Shown here: piece after piece, positions 45,761-58,884 of the stretch
Layout: each line of letters starts with the position of its first letter
Position numbering within the stretch: position 1 is the first letter of the stretch
Source: Akebia trifoliata
Lineage: Eukaryota; Streptophyta; Magnoliopsida; Ranunculales; Lardizabalaceae
NCBI GenBank assembly: GCA_017979445.1
Contig: CM030711.1
Span: 11,067,221 to 11,131,220 of the forward strand
Length of the DNA stretch: 64,000 bases
Direction: 5' to 3'
The notes under the pieces: generated by a model
What the model was told of the DNA's origin: nothing
Database searches by the model: none
Seen by the model: only the letters and a program-made list of their open reading frames with translations
Program-made: the position numbers and the translations under genes

Positions 45761-48700
45761 CTTCGACACTACTTTTGGTCACTAGCCCACTAGGGAATCG
45801 AAACCTGTAATTTAACGAAATTGAACCCTATCAAATGTGTGTGTGCATGTTGTGAGCAAACTTATTGAAATTTAATAAAATGGGTGACTCATAATTATTG
45901 CGACAAAATTCTGACCCTTTTTCAAGTGATCATTGGGCAAATTTAAATTTATTGAATGAACTACAATGACAACATGTTTTAGCGAGTCAACTCAATGATA
46001 GAAAAAAAAAAAACCCAATTTTTAAATCTTATCTCAAAAGTTTTATTTTTCCAACACTAACCAAAAATTTTCGATTTTTGCACCACCTAAATGATCTTAA
46101 TAAATTAGATTTTCACATTGCTAAATATCGAAAACCCGAAAATGTATTTATTTTTCTTTTTGTGCCACAAAACAGCCCCACTTAAATATGTTTTTTTATC
46201 GCACCAATAAATAAAAACATAAATTTGATTTTGGGTTACCAAAACAGTCCCAAAAAAATTTACTCGTCATGTTAGCAATGTCACACAAACAAAAAAAAAA
46301 CCTAAAATTTTGTACAATCATATTAGTCTCAAAGCTTGGTTTTAATGTCATCAACATTGTCTATTAAAATTGGGTTTTTTGTATCATCAACATAATCAAA
46401 AGTGATTTGGTGATATGAACATGCCATTGGTCCTCAAAATTGAATTCTCCTAAGTATGAAATCAATCCAACAATGAATCCTCAAATCATGATTAACCTCA
46501 ACTAATGTTATAAACAATGTTAGAAAAGCATAAAAACAAAGGACACTAAAAAAGTCACTAAGTCAACTCAGTGTTGTTTTCTTTTGAGGCAAGTAAGAGT
46601 ATGGACAAAACTAATTTCAAATTCAAAGAATCATGGTAAGTTATACTACCAATTCCAAAATAAATAAATTTTGAATCTGATTTTAGATTTACATGGGGCC
46701 AATGAACATTAATAACACATGAGATTTGGGTGTGAACTGTCATGAAACTAACTAACTAATAACATTTACTAATAGGATAAAATAATTAGAGCAAAGTCAA
46801 CCAACCATCACTCTCTTTTTATCAAAACACGGTCAAGTAGAATGTACCTATAGAATGTCATTTGATGGTACAACAAAACACAAAATATTCATGTCTTCAA
46901 GTGAACAAGTTTTCCAAAATGAGATAGATGATGTATTTCTTCAGTGAAATAACATGTATCTAATAGAGAAATTCTTTCTATTCCATGATCCCCAAGCGGT
47001 AAAATTGAAAGTCTCCACCAATTTTTTATTTCTTTGATTCTCTATAGAAAGGGAGAGTTTTTCCTGAGAAAATTGGGTGCCCTTTCTCTTTGGGATCAAT
47101 CCCCTTTTATAGAAAAAAAAAATTGAGAAAGAGAGGGTGGGTATCGACTAGTTGGACTAAGAGAGAGAATAGTTAATGGTTCTTGACTGGGAAAGATTAA
47201 GAAGAGTTAGTTTTTTATTGAAATAATGTATGTTTATATACACATACGCAAATATGTCCCGAAGACGAAAGAATAGATGGTAACAAATGTGTATAAAAGG
47301 GGGAATAAGAGGATTAGAATAAGTTGTTTCACTTTTAAATGTGAATGTGTGGCAGACATGCGCATTGTATTCGACAAATATACAATAAAATAGAAATTGT
47401 TATTTTTCAACGATGATTATAATTACAAGATACACTAACAAAGACAATGAGAATGATATCAAATCGAAGTATGTCGAACGTAGCTAAGGATTTAGTAAAA
47501 ATATTTTAAAGAGAAAACCTTCAAATTAATAAAGTTCTAATCATTATTGATGAGGATACGATCGATTTCGATTGTAGAGACTGTTACAATCACCTGAGGG
47601 ATGTTAGGCATAAAAAGTTGGAAGGAAAATATGCATAATAAGTACTAAATTGTTTGGTCAAGATTGTTATATGAATATTTTGGTGATGTAGTGATATTTA
47701 ACGCAACTTATTAGATAAATAACTATGAGATGTTCACCCCATTTACTAGAATAAACCACCATTTTCAATTTATTCAATTTGAATGTGATCTTCAAAGAAA
47801 TAAGACAGAGGATAATTTTTTATTGATTGTTTGAGACTTGACTTTAAGTTATAAAAGGACGACATCCAATGTTGATAATCATAGACCATTTGGTGAATAG
47901 TATCATAAGCTCATAGTATCATAAGCTCAGTCACCCATCAATTATTATCAAACAGGTACATATGTCATCAATGTAGATTATCCCCATTTTGTGTGCACGA
48001 AAATTTGTGAATTCAATGCCCAAACAAAATCAAACCACTTGACTCTTACATGACCACCCAAGGTAAAAATGTGTAAAATCATATCTAGGTATATTAATGT
48101 ACTAGGCCAGGTAAAGATTAGAGGATAAGATAAATTGGAAATCCAATGTAAAGATTAAAATTTCTAGTATTGGCATCGGATAAACCTTAATGAGATCAGT
48201 GACATAGTGTAAAATCTAATTTGGGGAAACCATATTAACATTGATATCGCGACACAAAAAGAATCCTAGGAGCAAAATGTAAAATCAGTCCTCAATTTTA
48301 AATTATTTATTTTTTCTTTCAAATCATTGCATAGATCTACAATATTGTTACAAAAATCTTCAATATCTTTTTTTTCCCTCAATTTTTTCTTCTCCTTTCT
48401 TTACGTTTGTTGATACAATAGTTTTATGTTCATTATCCCACATGAAAAAATCACTATCATTTTTCCTTATCTAAAAGAAGATTCATATAAAAATACAAAA
48501 TTAAATACATTTTGTACTATTGACTTAAACTACATTAAATGAAAACTTACTGTTGGTTTAGGATAACAATATAAAAAATTCCCTTTATTTACATTTTTGT
48601 TAGATGTGGTGGTTAATAACTTGCAAGGTCCACAATCACATGTACACCACTTTAGTTTATCCGTCTCAATCCAATACCCACATCCATTGTTATTTCAAAC

Positions 48701-49640
48701 CTAACAGACAAACAAATAAATTCACATGATTTGAAATCAAGTATTATACAAACACATGCTAAGCATTTAAACATTTAAGATAATGACAATTTAAATTTCT
48801 TGAATTCCTGAAAATGCATATTTGACAAATTCTTTCGCCACAAGCATATAGAATTTTAATTTCCATCGATATCTCTCTCTATATCCCAAATATTTGAGAC
48901 AATCAAAAAATGGCATAATCATTATAGGGTAGATAATATCCCTATCTATATAACATGGAAAGAAAATGAAAGATAAAAATAAAAAATATATTAATTAAGA
49001 GTTATATATGTTCAAGGTTGAAAATTTTAAGCCTTGACCTAGAAAAACCTATAAAACCCCGAGTTTTCGATTCGTATCTCGGGAAAAAATAAATAGTGAA
49101 ATTTTGAGAAAAATCCTGAAAGTGGGACTTAGGGATAAAATTTTAGGATATTTCTGATCATTTTTAATAGAATCTGACCTTACCATTAGATTCAAAATGA
49201 TCAAAAAAAATACTTTAGCCTGTAAGCACCCTCAAATGCGAGATCGAACAGAAAAATTACAAAATTCTCGATTATCGAGTCGGATCAGGTTAAAATAATG
49301 ACTTTTTACTAGAGAAAGAATTGTGAAGATTCAATAATATTATTAGATTCGTAATAAAAAATTATTGAACATGGACTATTTATTGGTCATTTTTAAAGCC
49401 CAAAAAGTCGAATTATCGTCAAAAATGAAAACAATATCAATTTCAAGATCACATTGGGCCAAAAATGCAAATTTTTGTTAGAGATATAATTTATAGAAAT
49501 TAAATAAATCATTAGATCCGAAATAAAAAATTAGACGAAATAGAGTATTCATTCATCACTTTTGTAGTCCGGATGGTCAAGTTATCATCGATCGAAATAA
49601 TAGGCAAAATACCAATTTCGTCCCAAGATTTATATAAATA
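45761..49640. other. Intergenic, no gene seen
   Basis: AT-rich DNA. The string CTCATAGTATCATAAG is tandemly doubled at about 47899-47928. No coding or clear mobile element call is possible. Confidence 0.25.
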
Positions 49641-52464
49641 AATTTTTAAATTTTTTTTTCACTATTCACCTTCGTTTTTAATTACCCAAAACCAACCATG
49701 GATTTTTTAAAAAATAATTTTATTTTTTTTTCAAATTTTCAAACTCAGATCTCTCACAAACGGGTCGTCATTGACTTCCGTCGCAGAAGAGAAAAAGGTC
49801 CGCAACCTCGACATCTACAAAACTCACCTAAGATTTCTTTATTTTACTTTCTTTTTCACCCCGTATCGTCAAAAGTTAGTCGTAGTTATATACGGGAATT
49901 TTGAAACTTCGACCTCGGATTTCATCTATTTTGATATCAAACCGTCTTCCGTCGTAAAAGGGAGAAAAGACGACGGCGTCGAAATTTTTGAAACCACTAG
50001 GTTATATTCAAAAATCAACCGTCTTGAAGTTCAAATTATCTTGATTTTCGTGCCGATCACCTCGATGAACGTGTTTCAATTTCGTCGCCTAGAGATTATA
50101 AGGAACTTTCAATTTCTATTAGTAATCGTAGATTGTGAAAATTTCATTTAGGATTTTATTAAAAATTTGTGGTGAGTTTCCAAAAATAAAGAATTCAAAT
50201 GGTTATTTCAAATTCACATCAGAACTTGCATATTTAATATGTTTAATTGTATTTTATAACAAATTATATGTGGGTAGGAAATTTCACCGGGTTATTTTCG
50301 TCAGTTGGATCCTGTGCATCGCTCGGATCCCATTTTGATCTAAGTTTTGTACTTTTTCAATGTTATTGATAAATGAATTTCATAGTTGAAAAAAAATGAT
50401 TTAACATTCAATAAACTAAAATGGAGTTGATGAATATTAGAAAGTGGATATTTTGTTTGAAAGATTGAAAACGGTAAAAAAAAAAAAATTGAAAAAATGG
50501 TATGAAACGGTAAAATGTCGGAGTCACACCCGAGGGGTGATGCCTGCATTTTACATTGTTGTGTTGTGTGTAGGTTAGTGAACGGATATCCAGAGATAAT
50601 GTTACTGGTTGCATGTTTATTTACTTTCTGTTAGCGCGAGACGTTGTTTACTTTTCCGTTATGTTATTTATTTTAGGCCGGGTGGCCACACTTGCATGAT
50701 AGAAAACTGGATATCCATTCTCAATCTTATATTATTAATTTGTCTTTCGTTTTCAAATGAAAATAATATATATGTAGCTATTTTGTGAGTTGTTAAAGAG
50801 TCTGTGAATGCTTAAAGGGATAATGCGTCATATCATCCGGAGTGGTGTACTATCCTAGGATGTACGATAAGGATCACCAAACTCATACGTGGTATGAGAC
50901 GAGTATGAGAGTGGAGTCACAATTGGAATCCGGGTTATTCCTCTCTATCTTTATCAGTGAACTTGTAATATAAAGGTGGTCGTATACGAATGCTTTGTAT
51001 ATTTGAGAATCACATGCACACCTGATATGCATAGACAAAGATGATTAGTCAGTGATTACTAACAATCTATAGCAGTCGAATGTTCTGACACATCGAAAAG
51101 AGACCCATTGCTTACGGTCATGTCAAACGGCCAGCCTGAGCCGGATAAATGGTCCCGCAAGTGTGGTAAACATCGACCAGCCACAAAATCAGGAACTACT
51201 ACTTTATTATGAAACATCATGTCCCGACTGAGAGCGATCTAGTCGTGAATCCCAACTTTCTAATTCCACTACTCCACCATTGTGTATTATATATCTGTTT
51301 TCGTATTTTGATATATAAATGCATGTTTAATATTTCTACTTGATCAATTTGTCTTGTATAAAAAAAATGTAATAGTGAGTACTGTTAATCGATGTGATAT
51401 AAGTTTTAAAGTGTTTAGTTGCTTATCCCTGGTTATATGTAGTAGTTAATAGTAATTTCTTTTGTAAAACTTTGTATATTTTAAAATGATTCAATATGTT
51501 TATTCGTTCATGTTAAGAGAGATTATTGGCAGAAATTGTTTACTTCCCTACTGGATAATCATTGTTACTCACCATTTTCTTCTCCATTTCTTTTAGTTTT
51601 AGATTTAGAGCTTGGCGAGGCAAGTATATAGTACAAGTGAGGATCATCTGATGGGTCAGATAGACAACCAAAGTTCGTCACCTAGTGAATATTGGGGATA
51701 TACTCGATTTGTCCAGGAGTATTATAGATTTGTACTGAGCGTTAGGACTTTTGTTAGAGTGAGAAATTTTTGTATCCTGTATATAAATTTTTCTTTCCGC
51801 ACTCTGATCTATCATACGTTATTAGATGTAATAAGTTTCCGTTAGTATTATATTTTTGTATATATATTTGCAGGATTGTATGTCGTTTATTAGGTGCAGG
51901 TTGAACGCCTTGAAATGCTAATATAAACAGAGGAGACCATGCCAAAATTTCGAGGTGCCACCTTATGCCTTAAGATCTAACATGGGGCTTTGTGTTAGCG
52001 TTTGGTGGGACGCCACAAAACCCCTCAACTCATCAAACAAGATTACATAAAAGAAACATTTAGAATCCCTAAAATAAGGAAATGTTGGAAGAACATGAAA
52101 TCAAGAGAAGAAAACATAATTAATTTAATTTAAAACAAAACAAAACCAACCAATGATATTCTCAAAATAAGAAAAAACACTTATTATATCAATTTGAACT
52201 AACAAATTAATTTTATCTAAAACTACACAAGACCCAATTGAACAATATCAATGTACTCTTCTCTAAACTAAATTCATAATTTCTAAAGCAAGCAAGAAAT
52301 CTATCCAAGCAAACAAACTCAAATGAAGGTAGAAATAAAATAAAAAAACCATTAGATACTTACATACCCACATCAAACCCATCAATTGAGTTTTTCATAC
52401 TCAAACACACAAAATTACTTGAATCTTGTGAGCAACTAAAACACAAATGACATATAAAAAACAA
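49641..52464. other. Unassigned repeat-like region
   Basis: Begins with a family C arm fragment (ACTATTCACCTTCGTTTTTA, ATTACCCAAAACC) at 49661-49695. The part 50500-51960 is less AT-rich and non-coding, with text such as CGGAGTCACACCCGAGGGGT, and resembles LTR or untranslated retroelement DNA, but I could not identify ends. A 126-aa frame at 49771-50151 shows no known domain. Confidence 0.25.
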
Positions 52465-52900
52465 AACAAACCCAAATAAGAGCTCTCAACATAGAAATAA
52501 AATCTTATACATCCATTCATATTCACCTTAATTCAATTTATAAAAAAAAATCTACTCACAATCTTAAAATTGTTGAAATATGGTAAGAAATGAAATTCAA
52601 ATCATTTATATAAAACTAAAAAAACCTAAATAAGAGGCCCCTACAAATATAATCAAAATCTCACAATCCATATATACGTTAATTCAATTTATCAAATAAA
52701 AATGTTCTAAACCTCAAAATTACTAAAATATGGTAAGTAAATAAATCTCAAATCATTTATATAAAACTAGACAAACCCAAATAAAAGTTCTCTCAAAATA
52801 GAAACAAAATCTTGCACATCCATCCATATCTAAATCAGTTCAATTTATCCACACACAAAAAATCAAAATCATTATCTCAAAATTACTTAAATATAACGAG
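52465..52900. repeat. Tandem repeat, ~150-bp unit, about 2.9 copies
   Basis: The unit starts at CCCAAATAAGAG (52471), CCTAAATAAGAG (52625) and CCCAAATAAAAG (52776). Each includes TTCAATTTAT, TTGAAATATGGTAAG-like text and TCAAATCATTTATATAAAAC. Divergence between units is visible but the order of words is kept. AT-rich, non-coding. Confidence 0.7.
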
Positions 52901-53851
52901 CAGTGATGTAATATCACAATATTAAATTATTATTTTAAATGGTAGAATGAAACTTTTTAATTAATTTAATCATCTTAAATAATTAAATGTAAGGTAGTTT
53001 ATTGAATAAAGACCAAGAAGGGTAGTTTTGTTAATTTGATGAATTAAATATGAGTATGACATTAGGTTGTAATTAAATAGAGTTGTAAGGTGTTTTATTT
53101 TGGGGGCATCAAGATCTAATTTTAGTAGCTACGTAGATAACAAAAGGGGGAGAGTTATTATCTCATGTAGCTACAATTTTACTATTTCAAAACTCTTATT
53201 TCTTGGGAGAGAGATATGAGGCCTTTAAAATTTTATGAAAAATATCTATTAAAAATCTTAATTTCATTGAAATTTTCTACTTTCTTAGGTTTTCTTTATC
53301 ACTAGCCGTCTTCTAGTTTGTTAATAAAAAATCTAATATTTTACAAAGTATTTATCAAGATCTAAGATAGAAAACTCATGAGAAAATCGATTCAAGCTTC
53401 ATAGAAGACAAATCGAGTAATGTAGAAAATGAAGAGGCGGAACCGACTTTCGTACCGTAAAGAAAACTGATTTTTGAGGAGTATTTTGACCCTAGGTAAG
53501 GGGAGTTATGCTAGATCTTTTTATCATTCCTATAAAAAAAATTAATTAAGTATTTTATTGCAAATTTTTTACCTTTTAATAGAATATTGAATTTTAGATT
53601 TACAAAAAATATGATTATGGGATTAATAAAAAAATCATTTTATAAATGAATTATTTTAAATAAGTGTACATAAATAATAATGTTTGTAAATGTTAATATA
53701 GATTTGTGATTGAATTCTTGAATAATCATATTTGTGCATAAAATGTGATGCATTGTATCATAATCATATATTACATATAATGATGACGCCGAAAAGTAGT
53801 TGTGAAAAAGAAAACTGAGAAAATCTCATATGAAAGATATCATATATATAT
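52901..53851. other. Intergenic, no gene seen
   Basis: AT-rich DNA without recognisable coding or structured features. Confidence 0.25.
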
Positions 53852-54239
53852 GGGAGCGGTTCGGCAGCCCTAAAGTTTGCCAAGTTTGGTGCCAAACATT
53901 TTTTGTAAATCACTTTTGATGAGGTTAGAAGTTTTGGAATATGCTGATTTTTTGTGTGGATGATCTCTACGGTGAAGAGATCATCCTCACAAAAAATCAG
54001 CTCATTTTGAAACTTCTAACCCTAGTTTACAAGTTGAAGAATCGTGGACCGTCCAATTTTTGTAAATCACTTTTGATGGGATTAGAAGTTTTGGAATAGG
54101 CTGATTTTTGGTGAGTATGATCTCCTCATCATAGAGATCATCCTCACAAAAAATAAGCTCATTCCAAAGCTTCTAACCCATATTTGGAAAAATGTTTGGC
54201 AGCAAACTTGGCAAACTTTAGGGCTGCTGAACCGTCCCC
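53852..54239. mobile_element. Cloverleaf foldback element 1 (388 bp)
   Basis: Outer inverted repeats of about 36 bp: GGGAGCGGTTCGGCAGCCCT... and ...AGGGCTGCTGAACCGTCCCC. Inside are hairpin H1 (53923-54021), a central palindrome with TTTACAA...TGGACCGTCCA...TTGTAAA, and hairpin H2 (54081-54177). H1 and H2 are direct repeats of each other and each has arms of about 40 bp (TTAGAAGTTTTGGAAT...ATTCCAAAGCTTCTAA in H2). The predicted fold is an outer stem with three arms. TATATA tracts flank both ends. Non-coding. The class is unclear: the TA-rich flanks would suit a TA-targeting element, but no clean duplication can be read. Confidence 0.75.
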
Positions 54240-54253
54240 TATATATATATATA

Positions 54254-54634
54254 GGGAAATGTTCAACACCCTAAGCTTTACCCTACACTTTAACAAACGT
54301 GTTTTGTCTTACATGGGTTAGAAGTTTTGGAATGAGTTGATTTTTGGTGAGGATGATCTCTATGATTAGAAGATCATCCTCACCAAAAATCAGCCCATTC
54401 CGAAATTTTTAACCCCATATTTACAAGTTGAAAAATCGTGGACCGTCCATTTTTTGTAAACCATTTTTTATGGGATTAGAAGTTTTGGAATGAGCTGATT
54501 TTTGGTGAGGATGATCTCCTCACCATAGAGATCATCCTCACCAAAAATCAGCCCATTCCAAAACTTCTAACCCATGTAGGACAAAACACATTTGTTAAAG
54601 TGTAGGGTAAAACTTAGGGTGGGGAACGGAACCC
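54254..54634. mobile_element. Cloverleaf foldback element 2 (381 bp)
   Basis: Starts 15 bp after element 1, separated only by TATATATATATATA. Outer arms are GGGAAATGTTCAACACCCTA... and ...TAGGGTGGGGAACGGAACCC, continuing for about 65 bp. H1' is at 54317-54413 and H2' at 54476-54572; H2' arms of about 43 bp are almost perfect complements. The central spacer ATCGTGGACCGTCCA is shared with element 1. The outer termini differ from those of element 1 although the three internal arms are homologous. Confidence 0.75.
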
Positions 54635-54639
54635 ATATA

Positions 54640-57130
54640 TATAAACTAACAGTTAGTTGAGTCGAGTACCATACTTAACGGTGGATTGACCCGGGTAATA
54701 GTCGATTTAGGTGAGTAGGCTTCATGCATTCACATTTTTGATATCATTGATTGTCTTATAAATCAATATACTTAGAAAAATTAATTTTGTATGAAATGTA
54801 TTAAATTTATCGAATGCATTTTTACGATTAACATTTTTCAGGTTATATGTATCGCGATATTTGTCACGTCCCAAAAATTCAACACAAATCCCAATGATTC
54901 CTATGTTAGATCTCAAGGAATGATTAACCATCCAATCCCATGATAACATATAACAATAAGAAAAATAGATCTTGATAAATAATTATAAAGCTTATATTAC
55001 AAATTTCCAATCAAAATTGAATCTATTTTTATTTATATTTTTGAAAAAAAATGTAAAACATGAAAGTTGTGGGATTTTCTATCTATTTTCAATTAAAACT
55101 TATATTTTGATATATTATCGTTGAAAATACTACATATTAAAATATATATTTATTTATTTATTTCAAAATCCTAAATCTTTATTCTTGAATATAGACTCTG
55201 AGATTATTTGATTTGGATCTATAACAAATCTTTTAAAAATCACACGAATTAGAGTTTTATGATTTCAATGTATGTCAAGCAGGTTAAAAAAAAAATAGAT
55301 TTTATAATTTTTGGACATATTCCGTGAATAGTCCTCGGGTGCATGCAATCCCCTCCCCCACTCACACTAGGTAAATTTTAGGATAAATCCCTTAGGGTTC
55401 CCCCAAATGGGGATTATTTGAGCTCAAGCTTGTTGAGGTATGGCCCTGGCCATCTCACCAACCCTTGGGCTTTGGCAGTTACTCAGCTTCAACTTTAGAT
55501 AGTGTTAAAATCAAAATTCATGTAAATGTCTTGACTTTTTTCCTTATGTAGAGTTATTAATATCACTTTAATCTCTCATTTGGGTAAAACTTTGGTAGAT
55601 TATATAGTTCACTCACAGAGGGTAAAACCCTACTACTCTTGTAAGGCTATTTGATTAAATCCAATTTATTCAGTAATATTTGACACTTTTGGGTGTCCAA
55701 ATTTAATTCTATTAAATTGAATAAATGAATTATCAGACCTAATTCATAATTAATTGAAAGTGATGCTCTTTTGGACTAACCCCAATCTTTTAATTACGAC
55801 TGCCATTTTGATAGTCATTGTTTTTTAATGTCTCCTTATATGACAATTCTCTAATGTTATTTGTTATTTGTTATTTGTTATTTGTTATAGTATAAATTCT
55901 ATTAATCTACGCCACTTTGATAGCCAAATAATCAATAACATTCACCTTTTCTTATTAATAAGAACCAAACTATTTTCCTTAATTTTAGTAAGTTTCCTTA
56001 TAGAAAAGAGTATCTAAATTGTGTTACTTAAATATTAATAATAATGGCATATTAATAAATCTTAATTTAATTGGTAGCCAAGTCCTTTACTCTAACTAAT
56101 AGATAGCTTTTTATCAAGTGGGTGCCAAAAGATAACAATAAATAATAAACAGTTTATGTGGCTCATAAGTGAACCAACCATAAGGTATCAACAGATAATA
56201 AATCACAATTTCAAATTGGAGAACTTTAAAGCTTAACAACAATTATAGCCATGAAACAATAAACAATAGGTATAGCCAATTTAACCTTGAAAATCCAAAC
56301 ATTAATTAACCAAAAAAACACCCAATTTTGATCAAATCGGTAATACTGATCGGGTTTACCAAAAATGAAATTGGAAAATTTTCTCAAATCAAGGATCAAA
56401 CCAAAAATTCTTTAAAATAAATTTTAATAATAAATTAGACCGATTTAACCTTGATCGAACCAGTCAAAATATATATATATATATTTTTTTTTGTTACATA
56501 AACTGTTGCCAATCCATTATGTTCTTTAATAGGGAATTGAACAAAAATTTACAGGGTTTTTTTTCTTCTCAAAATCAATAATGAAATAATTTTAAAGAAA
56601 TAAAATTAATTTCCCAAAATATAACGGCTTTTTTGCCAAAACGATTTTATCAAATTGGGTGTTACCAAAACAGTAATGTACTAAGTCGACCGATCATACA
56701 GTCTATGAAATTTCCAAAAATCAGTTAGGTTTTTAATTATAAAGAAAAATTCTGAAAATAATTTCAAGAACCCTAAATCATCAAGAATAAATTTTACTTT
56801 AATGTTTATAAAAATCCATTGGGGTTTTCCAATCTAAATTGAAATATATAAAAACTTCAAGAAATCAATTCATTAACCTTACACTCTGATATCAACTGTA
56901 ACCATTTGTTCAGTTCATCATTCACATATTCTTTAATACAAAATAGAGGTTTTCCAGAGATTTTAGAAACTGTCAACTAATCTCATCCGTTATTGACTTA
57001 ACCTTTATGGGAAAACCCATCACAATTGAAAAAGCAAAACCGTGTCAGACTTAATGGGTCACTAGTGGACCGTGGGTCTAACAACCCAAGCCCAATTATG
57101 TATCCCCTTAAACATCAAAATTTTAAATTT
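54640..57130. other. Intergenic; small repeats only
   Basis: A (TTATTTG) heptamer run of about four units lies at 55856-55889. A patch at 55330-55500 (CTTAGGGTTCCCCCAAATGG) is more GC-rich and may be a repeat fragment. AT-microsatellite at 56467-56484. No gene seen. Confidence 0.3.
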
Positions 57131-57137
57131 TTGTTTA

Positions 57138-57370
57138 GAATCACGATAATCCGACTACCCCGCGTGCCATACTCAATTGACTCTCTGACGTGACAAATTC
57201 GGGAATCATAGATCCGTGCTCCTTGAGATTCACAATTCCCTTGAGATATGCTTTTTTATAGAAAAGTACAGCCATGTATCTCACGGAATGCAGATCTACT
57301 ATTCCCGAACTTATTACATCAGGGTAGTCGATTGAGTTTGCCACGTCGGATAGTCAGATTATCACGATTC
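57138..57370. mobile_element. Long foldback element, family A-related copy 11
   Basis: Arms AGAATCACGATAATCCGACT and AGTCAGATTATCACGATTCT are inverted; inner parts also pair (GCCATACTCAATTGACTCTC / CGATTGAGTTTGCCACG). The core is GGGAATCATAGATCCGTGCT against GCAGATCTACTATTCCCG. About 233 bp. Non-coding. Confidence 0.65.
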
Positions 57371-57814
57371 TTTTGTTTATATTCTAAAACAAATATACTA
57401 TAGTGAGGATTTCCAAAATACTAAAATCAGGAAAATGTCTGAATCGAACGGTTACTAAACACAAATGAGATATTTTTCTTGTGTTCATATACATTCTAAA
57501 AGATGAGTTTGAAATTTTAATGTTATTGTTTCCATGTGAAACATGATTTTGAAAAATGAAGACCTCGTACTGATTACGATATAATATTTCTATAAGGTCC
57601 AAGATAATGCTACTAATTACTGAGATGACAACATGCGTGACAGGACAAAACATATGGGTAATATTCCCCCTTTTTTTGAAAGGATGTGATGGCCTATGTT
57701 CCTAGAATTCTCGATGGGGATGGCACAATTTCATTGGTGGACGATATTGATATCGACCCATTTGGTAATTAGATGAGAATTTTTTTTTTTCTTTTCTTTT
57801 CATGAAGAGTGATG

Positions 57815-57935
57815 ATTTTCTGACGCCCCAATCACAGAACCACTGTAGATCATTTGCCCTAGGATACACACAGAATCATAAATTTTTTTCTTGTGTATCC
57901 CAAGGTAAATGATCTATGATTCTGTGATGAGAACG
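57815..57935. repeat. Family A-related hairpin, copy 12
   Basis: ATCACAGAACCACTGTAGAT then CATTTGCCCTAGGATACACA pairs with TGTGTATCCCAAGGTAAATG then ATCTATGATTCTGTGAT. A long, nearly perfect stem. CAGATTATCACGACTCTTT at 57980, beyond a purine-rich run, repeats the right terminus of copy 11. Confidence 0.6.
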
Positions 57936-57944
57936 TATGTCAGA

Positions 57945-57978
57945 AGAGGAGGAGGAGGAGGGAGCAGGGGAGGGGGTG
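57945..57978. repeat. G/A-rich tract
   Basis: GGAGGAGGAGGAGGGAGCAG then GGGAGGGGGTGG. Purine-rich on the plus strand, with several G-triplets that could form a G-quadruplex. Confidence 0.6.
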
Positions 57979-58235
57979 GTCAGATTATCACGACTCTTTC
58001 CTGAAAGAGGTGTCCATTATGCTCATGGCTCCAAATTGAAACTGATGTTGAAGGTTGTCGGTAGAAGCATTCATGAAGGCTAGATTGTAACATCGAACAA
58101 CCAGATTTACCACAAACTTGGTACAAGCAAGGTAGAAGCTCCACATCAATTTTGATGAGTTCAAAGTATATTCGGAGGGAGGAAGGATCATTACTAGTCC
58201 AATTGGAGTTGGTGACATTTAAACTCAACTAAAAG

Positions 58236-58880
58236 GGGTGAAGCAATTGGCCTCTTAACAGTACCATATCTTGCCCAAATCCCTGGAGAACATGCAAGGC
58301 CCCACAAATGATACATACCAAATAAGTTGGGATAAATCCTTGAGGATGTTCAAGACCTCTTCCTTTTTGGAAAGAAGTCGTTGGCCATTACACTTAGCAC
58401 TTGTTAGTTATTAATCATGTTAGAATTATCAACACATTTTTAACAGGATTAATCTCAGTCCAAATCTATTAATTTCGTGTTATTTTCTAGTCATGTTTGA
58501 AGATCATGTAAAAAATTATCCAAAACAGATAAACAACCCTTGTTGAAAGCTAGAAATTTCCATGAAGTGGGTGAAAAACAAGGTACAAATTAATAATTGT
58601 TGACGTGTAAAACATGACTTTTGCCACCTTTCGTAGTACGTTAAAGCTAAGGAAAAAAAAAGTCCAAATCCTATCCACCCCACACCCCAATACATGCCAC
58701 GTAAGTCATAATCTAAGGAAATGTTAAAAAAGAGATATTTTAATCCTCCATCTTTGGTGAGTACAATCTGAACTAAAAAAAAAAAACAAGAGAAATGGTA
58801 CACGTGTCATAGATTGATTGAACCGTTTTACCACCCCTCTTTCAAAATTCAGGAACTATATAGCCCTCAATTATAAGAGT
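58236..58880. other. Intergenic, no gene seen
   Basis: Short frames at 57980-58228 and 58516-58803 on the minus strand show no recognisable domains. Nothing else supported. Confidence 0.25.
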
Positions 58881-58884
58881 CTTG

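Noticed and set aside
49771..50151. 126-aa plus-strand frame
   Set aside because: No recognisable domain or splice context, and it lies in repeat-like DNA. It cannot be excluded but is not supportable.
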